Part shown: piece after piece, positions 15,101 to 30,503 of the stretch
Numbering within the stretch: position 1 is the first letter of the stretch
How the letters are laid out: the number at the start of each line of letters is the position of its first letter
NCBI GenBank assembly: GCA_964540815.1
Contig: CAZIOH010000082.1
Span: 1-30,503, forward strand
Direction: 5' to 3'
Source: CAZIOH01 sp964540815
Lineage (GTDB): Bacteria; Myxococcota_A; Polyangia; Fen-1088
Length of the DNA: 30,503 nt
Program-made: the position numbers and the translations under genes
Notes under the pieces: model-generated
What the model was told of the DNA's origin: nothing
Seen by the model: only the letters and a program-made list of their open reading frames with translations
Database searches by the model: none

Positions 15101-15415
15101 GCCCAGGAACCGTATCAGATCTCCCTGCCCCCGGTCGCGACTTCTACCGAGTCGGGGACCGCCCGGCGCCTTCCACCCCCGTCTGCTCGGCGCGCGCCTT
15201 CCGCGCCACTGCGTCCCCCGATTCCCCCGCTGGTCAACGCGGCCAAGCCGCGTCGCCCGGCCACCGAGGCCAGTTCCACTCTCCCCTGGGCCACCGAACT
15301 CCAGCCAAGCCCGTCCTCGTCCTCGTCTCCGTCCTCGTCCTCGTTCCCCGCACGGCGACGGCGACGAGGGCGGGTTCTAGGGGCCGCAGGGGCGGTTTTG
15401 GGTTAGATCACGCCC
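15101..15415. other. Divergent intergenic region with TC-rich simple repeat
   Basis: This 315-base gap lies between the divergent dehydratase (-) and nadA (+) genes and should contain both promoters, though none is clear. Around 15310-15348 it holds a run of CGTCCT-type repeats, including a 21-base word (15318-15338) identical to 9301-9321. No RNA gene or coding region is convincing. Confidence 0.45.
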
Positions 15416-16498
15416 ATGTCCTTCGTATCCATCGACCGGCTCGTGCGGTCGGGTCAGGTGCCCGAGGCGCGGGCGGCCCGGGTGCAGTGGCTGTGGGACG
15501 AGATCCGGCGGCTCAAGCGGGAGCGCAACGCCTTCATTCCTGCGCACAACTACCAGGTGCCCGAGGTCCAGGAGATCGCGGACGTCGTGGGGGACTCGTT
15601 CGAGCTGGCGGTCCGCTCGCGCGACATCCGGTCGGATCTGGTGGTGTTCTGTGGGGTCAAGTTCATGGCCGAGGGGTGTCACACGCTCGCGCCCGAGCGG
15701 CCGGTCTACCTGCCGAACCTCCGGGCGCTCTGCTCGCTGGCCGAGGTCGACGTGGACGAGCTGGCGGAGCGGCAGGAGTTCCTGCGGCGCCTCGGGCGCA
15801 GGTTCTCGACCATGACCTACGTGAATACCTATGCCGAGGTGAAGGCCCTCTCGGACAGCTGCTGCACCAGCTCCAACGCCGCGCGCATCGCCACCCGGCT
15901 CGGTAGCCCCGACATCCTGTTCGTCCCCGACCAGAACCTGGCGTATCAGGTGGCCATCAAGACCGGGCGGATGTACCTGCCCCCGCCCGAGCCAAACCAG
16001 TTTCATCCCAAGGAGTACTGGGAGCGGGTCGAGCCGCTGATTCGCGAGGGCGAGCGGCAGGGCCTCGTGGGGAACGTCTTCGCCTGGGAGGGCGCCTGTC
16101 ACGTCCACCATCAGATGGGGCTCGAGGACATCGCGCGCATCCGCGAATCGGACCCCGAAGCGGTGGTCATCGTCCACGGCGAGGTCCGCCCGGCCCTGCA
16201 GGCGGCGGCCGACGAGGTGCTGTCCACCTCGCAGATGATCCGCTACATCGAGAGCCACCCGGAAAAGTCGCGCTACGCCATCCTGACCGAGTGCGGGCTG
16301 GTCGTGCGGATGGAGCTCGAGCACCCCGAGAAGCAGTTCTACAAGCCCTGCCGCCTGTGCCAGTACATGAAGGCCACCGACCTCGAGGACGTCCACGAGA
16401 CCCTCCGGGACACCCCGCCCGAGCGCCTCATCACCGTGCCCGACGCCGTGCGCGGTGGCGCCGCCCGCGCGATGGAGCGCATGATCGCGCTCGCCTGA
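15416..16498 (+). CDS. nadA: Quinolinate synthase NadA
   Basis: A 360-residue 4Fe-4S enzyme that condenses iminoaspartate with dihydroxyacetone phosphate to quinolinate in NAD synthesis. Motifs in order: 'AHNYQVPEVQEIAD', 'VVFCGVKFMAEG', 'YVNTYAEVKALSD', 'TSSNA', 'FVPDQNLAYQVA', 'WEGACHVHH', 'STSQMIRYI', 'TECG', 'PCRLCQYMKATDLE'. The likely cluster ligands are Cys106, Cys228 and one of Cys312/Cys315. AHNYQ replaces the common AHYYQ (seen in archaeal-type enzymes), and MAEG-C replaces the usual MAET-A, so this is a divergent member. No nadB or nadC is adjacent, so the pathway genes are scattered. The protein has a ~30-residue leader before the first motif. Confidence 0.93.
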   Translation: MSFVSIDRLVRSGQVPEARAARVQWLWDEIRRLKRERNAFIPAHNYQVPEVQEIADVVGDSFELAVRSRDIRSDLVVFCGVKFMAEGCHTLAPERPVYLPNLRALCSLAEVDVDELAERQEFLRRLGRRFSTMTYVNTYAEVKALSDSCCTSSNAARIATRLGSPDILFVPDQNLAYQVAIKTGRMYLPPPEPNQFHPKEYWERVEPLIREGERQGLVGNVFAWEGACHVHHQMGLEDIARIRESDPEAVVIVHGEVRPALQAAADEVLSTSQMIRYIESHPEKSRYAILTECGLVVRMELEHPEKQFYKPCRLCQYMKATDLEDVHETLRDTPPERLITVPDAVRGGAARAMERMIALA

Positions 16499-16569
16499 TT
16501 CCGCCGCAAGAGGCGCAGACGACCAGGCCAAGATCAGACGCCGAAGACTGAGGTCGACCTACAGGCCAG

Positions 16570-17958
<1,389 letters not shown>

Positions 17959-17972
17959 GGTGAAGGAACCCC

Positions 17973-18008
17973 CCGGCGGGCCGGGCCATCTGGTGGCCCG
18001 CCCGTCGG
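17973..18008 (-). promoter_or_regulatory. Strong hairpin between rpoC and rimO
   Basis: A nine-pair stem (17973-17981 with 18000-18008, one G-T pair), a single bulged base at 17982, and a six-pair inner stem GGGCCA/TGGCCC (17983-17988 with 17994-17999) enclose a five-base loop. It fills half of the 66-base gap and ends 14 bases before the rimO ATG, where only a weak G-rich ribosome site remains. No U-run follows, so attenuation, RNA processing or ribosome-site masking are more likely than simple termination. Confidence 0.55.
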
Positions 18009-18024
18009 AGCTTGGTCCGCCGCC

Positions 18025-22281
<4,257 letters not shown>

Positions 22282-22300
22282 TGCCGTCCTTCTTTAGTCC

Positions 22301-22314
22301 CGGGGAATTCCCCG
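22301..22314. other. Perfect 14-base palindrome in the rpoB-rpoC gap
   Basis: CGGGGAATTCCCCG is a perfect palindrome located 20 bases upstream of the rpoC start, next to a GCATGC palindrome. It could be an operator or an RNA hairpin or may be chance. The rest of the 103-base gap shows nothing else. Confidence 0.4.
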
Positions 22315-22384
22315 CATGCGAAAACGTTGATGTGAACCTTCGACAACCCGGCGCCGTCGCCGTTCTGCCCGCCGCCGGTGCTGC

Positions 22385-26671
<4,287 letters not shown>

Positions 26672-26858
26672 CGATTCTCCTTCACTGCGGCGACCAAGAC
26701 TTCCGAGCCACCCACGAGGTCTTTGGATCAGGCAACTTCCCTGGCAACTTCGTTTCGGCGGCTGAACGCTCCAATGCCGCGACGCTCCCCAGCTTCTCCT
26801 GGAGAGCGCCCGGCATCGGGCTCGTCAAAGATGTGCTTACGCGCGTGATGGCCGTTCT

Positions 26859-27242
26859 TTACTTGACGTCGACCTTGGCTCCCGCGTCGACCAGCTTCTT
26901 CTTGATGGCCTCGGCGTCGGCCTTGGACACGCCCTCCTTGACCGCCTTGGGGGCGCCGTCGACCAGATCCTTGGCCTCCTTCAAGCCGAGGTTGGTGACC
27001 TCACGCACGGCCTTGATGACGCCGATCTTGTTGGCGCCGGCGTCGGTCAAGAGGACCGTGAACTCGGTCTGCTCGGCCGCGGGGGCCGCGCCGGCCGCGG
27101 CCGGCGCCGCTGCGCCAGCCACCGCCACGGGAGCCGCCTTGACGCCCCACTTGTCCTCGAGCTCCTTGGTCAGGGCGGAGAGATCAAGCACGGTCAGCTT
27201 GGAGAGAAAATCGACAACCTGTTCCTTCGTCACGTCGGCCAT
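26859..27242 (-). CDS. rplL: 50S ribosomal protein L7/L12
   Basis: A 127-residue stalk protein, slightly longer than the usual ~121. The N-terminal dimerisation helices (1-35), Ala/Pro-rich hinge (about 36-57) and globular C-terminal domain with 'EFTVLLTDAGANKIGVIKAVREVTNLGLKEAKDLVD' in parts and 'EGVSKADAEAIKKKLVDAGAKVDVK' are all present. It recruits translational GTPases through L10. GGGAG lies before the ATG. A run of nine cytosines on the plus strand (27313-27321) lies in the 96-base gap before it. Confidence 0.97.
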   Translation of the reverse strand: MADVTKEQVVDFLSKLTVLDLSALTKELEDKWGVKAAPVAVAGAAAPAAAGAAPAAEQTEFTVLLTDAGANKIGVIKAVREVTNLGLKEAKDLVDGAPKAVKEGVSKADAEAIKKKLVDAGAKVDVK

Positions 27243-27338
27243 ATCAGTGCTCCCTTTTGAATTCGTTCACGGTCGAGAAATTTGTCCAAATCGAACCCGG
27301 ATCCAGCCCCAGCCCCCCCCCACATTTTGCGGATGCGG

Positions 27339-27872
27339 CTACGGCTGACCCGCTGACTCTTTCAAAGCCGCTTCCCGCGCGGCCAGCAAGTACGCGAAAT
27401 TCTGAGGCGCGGCGTTGAGCAGCCGCACGAAGTTCTGGGGCCCCGCCATGAAAGTTGCAAGCAAAGTTGCACGCAGCTCATCCTTGCCGGGCAAGGTGGA
27501 GAGGGCCTCCACCCCCTTGACGTCGAGGGCCCGACCCTCGACGAAGCCACCCTTGATGATGAACTTGGTTTCGGATTTCGCCAACTTGGTCGCCACCTTG
27601 GCCGGCACCGCCGGGTCCTCGAACGAGTAGGCGATGGCGGTCGGTCCCGCCAGCATCCCCTCGATCCCCTCCATGGGCGTGCCCTTGACGGCGAGCCCGA
27701 GGAGGGTGTTCTTGACGACCTGGTACCGGCAGCCGCTCAGCCGGAACTCCCGTCGCAAGGTGGTGTCCGCCTTGACGGTCAGGCCACGAAAGTCCGCCAG
27801 GACCAGGCTGGCCGCCTTGGCGAGATCCAGCTTCAACGCGCCAATCGCTGTCTCTTTGTCTGTGCGTTCCAT
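27339..27872 (-). CDS. rplJ: 50S ribosomal protein L10
   Basis: A 177-residue stalk-base protein that anchors L7/L12 dimers to 23S rRNA. The family start 'MERTDKETAIGALK', 'LVLADFRGLTVK', 'YQVVKNTLLGLAVKGT' and 'GPTAIAYSFEDPAVPAK' are clear, and the C-terminal helix that binds L12 is at about 150-172. The ATG is only seven bases after the rplA stop, leaving no room for the L10-binding leader known upstream of rplJ in E. coli. Confidence 0.96.
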   Translation of the reverse strand: MERTDKETAIGALKLDLAKAASLVLADFRGLTVKADTTLRREFRLSGCRYQVVKNTLLGLAVKGTPMEGIEGMLAGPTAIAYSFEDPAVPAKVATKLAKSETKFIIKGGFVEGRALDVKGVEALSTLPGKDELRATLLATFMAGPQNFVRLLNAAPQNFAYLLAAREAALKESAGQP

Positions 27873-27879
27873 GACGTCT

Positions 27880-28590
27880 CTACTTGCTCTCGTAGTCCGA
27901 GATGAGCGGCAACGTGTCGACCCGGATCCCCGGGCCCATCGTCGTCGAAAGGGTGACGGACTTCATGTAGGTGCCCTTGGCCGACGAAGGCTTCAGGCGC
28001 AGCAGCGTCTCGACCATGGTGCGGGCGTTCTCCTGCAGCTTGTCGGAGCCGAAGGACGCCTTGCCGATGCGCGCGTGCACGATGCCGGCCTTCTCGACCC
28101 GAAACTCCACCCGGCCCGCCTTGAGCTCCCGCACCGCCTTGGCCACGTCCGTGGTCACGGTTCCGACCTTCGGGTTCGGCATCAGGCCCTTCGGCCCGAG
28201 CACCCGCCCGAGCCGACCGACGAGGCCCATCATGTCGGGCGTCGCCACCATCGAGTCGAAGTCGGTCCAGTTCTCCTTCTGGATGCGCTCCACCAGGTCC
28301 TCGGCCCCCACGAAGTCGGCGCCCGCCGCCCGGGCCTCGTTGGCCTTGTCACCCTTGGCGACCACCGCCACCCGCTGGGTCTTGCCGGTCCCGTGGGGCA
28401 GCACGACCGCCCCCCGGACCATCTGGTCGGCGTGCTTGGGGTCGACGCCCAGGCGCACGGCGATGTCGACGCTCTCGTCGAACTTCGCCACCTTGGTCCC
28501 CGGCAGGAGCTTGCAGGCCTCGTCCAGGGAATAGCGCTTCGCGCGGTCGACCTTCGCCGCCGCACTCCGGTATTTCTTTCCTTCTGCCAT
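27880..28590 (-). CDS. rplA: 50S ribosomal protein L1
   Basis: A 236-residue L1, the standard length. 'KFDESVDIAVRLGVDPKHADQMVRGAVVLPHGTGK' (shown in part), 'ATPDMMGLVGRLGRVLGPKGLMPNPKVGTVT', and 'KGTYMKSVTLSTTMGPGIRVD' identify it. It binds 23S rRNA at the L1 stalk and in many bacteria represses its own operon. It lies 69 bases after rplK, with GAGGGA before the ATG. Confidence 0.97.
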   Translation of the reverse strand: MAEGKKYRSAAAKVDRAKRYSLDEACKLLPGTKVAKFDESVDIAVRLGVDPKHADQMVRGAVVLPHGTGKTQRVAVVAKGDKANEARAAGADFVGAEDLVERIQKENWTDFDSMVATPDMMGLVGRLGRVLGPKGLMPNPKVGTVTTDVAKAVRELKAGRVEFRVEKAGIVHARIGKASFGSDKLQENARTMVETLLRLKPSSAKGTYMKSVTLSTTMGPGIRVDTLPLISDYESK

Positions 28591-28659
28591 GTGTCGTTTC
28601 CCTCGCGTTCGGCCTTGCGGCCTCCCACCATGGCCCGAAAGTCGGGCCTTTCTCCCTGA

Positions 28660-29106
28660 TCAGTCCGTCACCTCGATGCCGAGGGACTTCGCGGTCCCGG
28701 CGATCGTCCGGATGGCGGACTCCAGGTCGGTGGTATTCAAATCGGGCATCTTGATGGTCGCGATGTCCTTGAGCTGCTTCTTGGTGATCTTGCCGACCTT
28801 GATCTTGTTCGGCTCCTTCGACCCGCTGCCCGGCTTCTTGGACGTGGCGAGGCCGATGGCCTTCTTGATCAGGATGGCAGCGGGGGGCGTCTTGGTGATG
28901 AAGGTGAAGGACCGATCGGAGTAGACCGTGATCTCCACCGGGATGACCATGTCGTCCTTGATCTGGGCCTGCGTCCGCGCATTGAACTGCTTGCAGAACT
29001 CCATGATGTTCACGCCGTGCTGACCGAGCGCCGGCCCGATGGGCGGCGACGGATTGGCCTTTCCGGCGGGGACCTGGAGCTTGATGAATCCGCTGACCTT
29101 CTTCAT
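28660..29106 (-). CDS. rplK: 50S ribosomal protein L11
   Basis: A 148-residue L11 with 'KLQVPAGKANPSPPIGPALGQHGVNIMEFCKQFN' (in part), where the proline-rich N-terminal domain contacts the GTPase centre and thiopeptide antibiotics bind. The C-terminal domain binds 23S rRNA and ends in 'AKSLGIEV'. It is 70 bases downstream of nusG. AAGGG precedes the ATG. I see no L1-binding leader resembling the ribosomal site. Confidence 0.97.
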   Translation of the reverse strand: MKKVSGFIKLQVPAGKANPSPPIGPALGQHGVNIMEFCKQFNARTQAQIKDDMVIPVEITVYSDRSFTFITKTPPAAILIKKAIGLATSKKPGSGSKEPNKIKVGKITKKQLKDIATIKMPDLNTTDLESAIRTIAGTAKSLGIEVTD

Positions 29107-29176
29107 GTTCTGTGAGCCCTTGTCTTCTTCTGCTGCGGCGCCTGGTTGATGGAAGAACCGAAAAGCGGATGGCTGG

Positions 29177-29704
29177 CTACGACTTCTCGACCTGTGCGAA
29201 GTCCAGCTCGACGGGGGTGGCCCGGCCGAAGATGGACACGTTCACCCGCACCTTTTGCTTCTCCGCCTTGACCTCGACGATGGTCCCGGTGAAGTTGGCG
29301 AACGGACCGTCGATCACCCGAACCGTCTCCGCCTCCTCGAACGAGACCCGGGGCTTTGGACGGGAGGCCCCCTCGGTCATGGCCACGTGCAGGTTCTGGA
29401 TCTCGGTTTCCTTCACCGGCTGCGGGTTGGTCCCCCCGAGAAATCCGGTGATCTTCGGGGTGTTCTTGACCAGGTGGAACGTCTCCTGGTCGAGATCCAT
29501 CTGGACGAAGATGTACCCCGGAAAGAACTTCCGGGTGGTCGAGCGCTTCTGTCCCTTCACCAGCTCGACGACGGTGTCGGTCGGGATCAGGACATCGCCG
29601 AACCGCGTCTGCAGGTTGTGCTGGCGCACGCGATCCTGAAGCGAGAGCTTCGCCTTGTTCTCGTGACCTGAGTAGGTGTGAACGACGTACCACTTCATCG
29701 GCAT
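29177..29704 (-). CDS. nusG: Transcription termination/antitermination factor NusG
   Basis: A 175-residue NusG. The NGN domain spans about 3-115 ('KWYVVHTYSGHENKAK', 'RKFFPGYIFVQMDLD', 'TPKITGFLGG') and binds RNA polymerase; the KOW domain at the C-terminus ('VRVIDGPFANFTGTIVEV') binds NusE or Rho. A second ATG two codons in (29698) would start directly at MKWY and is equally plausible. It lies 18 bases after secE. Confidence 0.96.
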   Translation of the reverse strand: MPMKWYVVHTYSGHENKAKLSLQDRVRQHNLQTRFGDVLIPTDTVVELVKGQKRSTTRKFFPGYIFVQMDLDQETFHLVKNTPKITGFLGGTNPQPVKETEIQNLHVAMTEGASRPKPRVSFEEAETVRVIDGPFANFTGTIVEVKAEKQKVRVNVSIFGRATPVELDFAQVEKS

Positions 29705-29722
29705 CGGTTCGCCCCGTCCATC

Positions 29723-30079
29723 TCAGCGCAAGAACCAGTTTGTGAAAAAGGCCCAGATGGCATCGAAGCCACTCAGGATCACCGCGGCCAGCGAGACCGT
29801 CACCAGCACCACGACCGTCGCCGCCGAGGTCTCCTTCCGGGTGGGCCAGGAGACCTTCTCGAGCTCACGGGTGATGTCGTGGACGGTCGCGAAGACCTGT
29901 TCGTTTCGATACGCGGTCCAGGCCGCCACTCCGGCGACCAGCATGGCGGCGCCGTTGACCACCAGGTCGTTGGGCTTGGAGAAGTAGCTCCAGACCCAGT
30001 CCCCCGTGCGGGCCAATACGAACGCCGCCAGCAAGCCGGCCAGCGCGAAGGTCAGATGTATGAATTTGTTTGCGCCCAT
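29723..30079 (-). CDS. secE: Preprotein translocase subunit SecE, three-helix type
   Basis: A 118-residue SecE. Hydrophobic segments near 6-24, 38-57 and 87-115 indicate three membrane helices, as in E. coli, rather than the single-helix form of many bacteria. The conserved amphipathic motif 'ITRELEKVSWPTRKET' (about 69-84) lies between helices two and three and clamps SecY. It stands between tRNA-Trp and nusG, the classic position. Confidence 0.94.
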   Translation of the reverse strand: MGANKFIHLTFALAGLLAAFVLARTGDWVWSYFSKPNDLVVNGAAMLVAGVAAWTAYRNEQVFATVHDITRELEKVSWPTRKETSAATVVVLVTVSLAAVILSGFDAIWAFFTNWFLR

Positions 30080-30095
30080 CGCTCGACATTCTCTG

Positions 30096-30168
30096 CAGGG
30101 CAGGAGGGACTCGAACCCCCAACCCGCGGATTTGGAGTCCGCTGCTCTACCATTAGAGCTACTGCCCT
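30096..30168 (-). tRNA. trnW: tRNA-Trp (CCA anticodon)
   Basis: The minus strand folds into a full cloverleaf of 73 bases: acceptor AGGGCAG/CTGCCCT, D-stem GCTC/GAGC, anticodon stem GCGGA/TCCGC with loop CTCCAAA (anticodon CCA, Trp), five-base variable loop, and T-stem GGGGG/CCCTC with loop TTCGAGT. The 3' CCA is not encoded. It lies between rpmG and secE, where many bacteria carry tRNA-Trp, and is presumably cut from their transcript. Confidence 0.96.
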
Positions 30169-30172
30169 AGGA

Positions 30173-30331
30173 CTACTTGGTTTCCTTGTGATTCGTGTGC
30201 TTGCGGCAGCGGGGGCAGAACTTGGAAAGTTCGAGCTTCTCCGCATTGGCTCGCTTGTTCTTGGTGGTCGAGTAGTTGCGCTCTCGGCACACCGTGCATT
30301 CCAACGTGATGATGACGCGAGCTGCTGCCAC
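30173..30331 (-). CDS. rpmG: 50S ribosomal protein L33, zinc-binding form
   Basis: A 52-residue protein too short for most gene finders. It reads RVIITLECTVCRERNY, STTKNKRANAEKLELSKF and CPRCRKHTNHKETK, a complete L33. Both CxxC pairs are present (CTVC and CPRC), so this is the zinc-binding form; E. coli L33 lacks them. The start is GTG at 30331 with AGGAG eight bases upstream. It ends four bases before the tRNA-Trp gene and follows tuf after 121 bases that hold no gene. Confidence 0.95.
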   Translation of the reverse strand: MAAARVIITLECTVCRERNYSTTKNKRANAEKLELSKFCPRCRKHTNHKETK

Positions 30332-30452
30332 GGGCTTGACTCCTGGTTCCGGTAAAAAATTGACTGGCTAGGCGAACCGAACTCGGTGGGATCTGCCGGC
30401 GGGGTCGGCGACCGGGAGGCGGGAGCCCCCCGGACGGCCGAGGTCACCGCCG

Positions 30453-30503
30453 CTATTCGAGGATCTTGGTGACCACGCCGGCGCCGACGGTCTTGCCGCC
30501 CTC
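30453..30503 (-). CDS. tuf: Elongation factor Tu, C-terminal end (cut by window edge)
   Basis: Only the last 16 codons and a TAG stop lie in the window. The residues EGGKTVGAGVVTKILE match the invariant end of EF-Tu, domain III. EF-Tu delivers aminoacyl-tRNA to the ribosome. Its position upstream of rpmG, tRNA-Trp, secE and nusG is the standard order and supports the call. Confidence 0.9.
   Translation of the reverse strand, partial: EGGKTVGAGVVTKILE

Noticed and set aside
9301..15348. CRISPR array or tandem repeat locus from the CGTCCTCGT words
   Set aside because: The copies are two short simple-sequence patches 6 kb apart with no regular spacers and no cas genes.

Overview
The window is a high-GC bacterial chromosome segment, dense with genes on both strands. 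The gene families suggest a deltaproteobacterium in the broad sense, most likely Myxococcota. The evidence is a secreted protein with an AgmX/PglI-like C-terminus, a zinc-ribbon/DUF4388-like membrane protein with 'TIFG' motifs and a long Ala/Pro linker, a Gly/Pro-rich RRM protein next to HU, and a metallophosphatase-like/multihaem cytochrome fusion. This placement is inferred from family content and was not tested by a tree.

Layout. 1-409 holds no convincing gene but has a near-perfect inverted repeat pair. 410-2335 (-) is an unrecognised, probably exported protein. 2642-6390 (+) is a tight four-gene operon: zinc-ribbon/DUF4388-like membrane protein, CDP-alcohol phosphotransferase, nucleotidyltransferase and a small unknown. 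The nucleotidyltransferase could make the CDP-alcohol used by the phosphotransferase. 6377-7018 (-) is an AgmX/PglI-like anchored protein. 7281-9297 (+) encodes HU, an RRM protein and an RluA-type pseudouridine synthase, behind a recognisable sigma70-type promoter; a YqeY-family gene follows (9364-9831). 9863-11889 (-) is the rpsP-khpA-rimM-trmD translation operon with its own promoter and without the usual rplS. 12069-14015 (+) is the phosphatase-like/tetrahaem fusion. 14057-15100 (-) is a threonine/serine dehydratase and 15416-16498 (+) is nadA.

The right half (16570-30503, -) is the transcription/translation supercluster. Read in the direction of transcription it is tuf (3' end only), rpmG, tRNA-Trp(CCA), secE, nusG, rplK, rplA, rplJ, rplL, rpoB, rpoC, rimO. 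It makes EF-Tu, ribosomal stalk and L1/L11/L33 proteins, the protein-export and antitermination factors, both large RNA polymerase subunits, and the S12 methylthiotransferase RimO.

Most of the window is housekeeping. I do not see a convincing new defence or mobile system. The best leads are the cytidylyltransferase/CDP-alcohol operon, the phosphatase-like/cytochrome fusion that lacks the usual metal-binding NH(D/E) motif, the inverted-repeat pair at the left edge, low-complexity insertions in several conserved enzymes, the missing rplJ leader, and a strong hairpin between rpoC and rimO.
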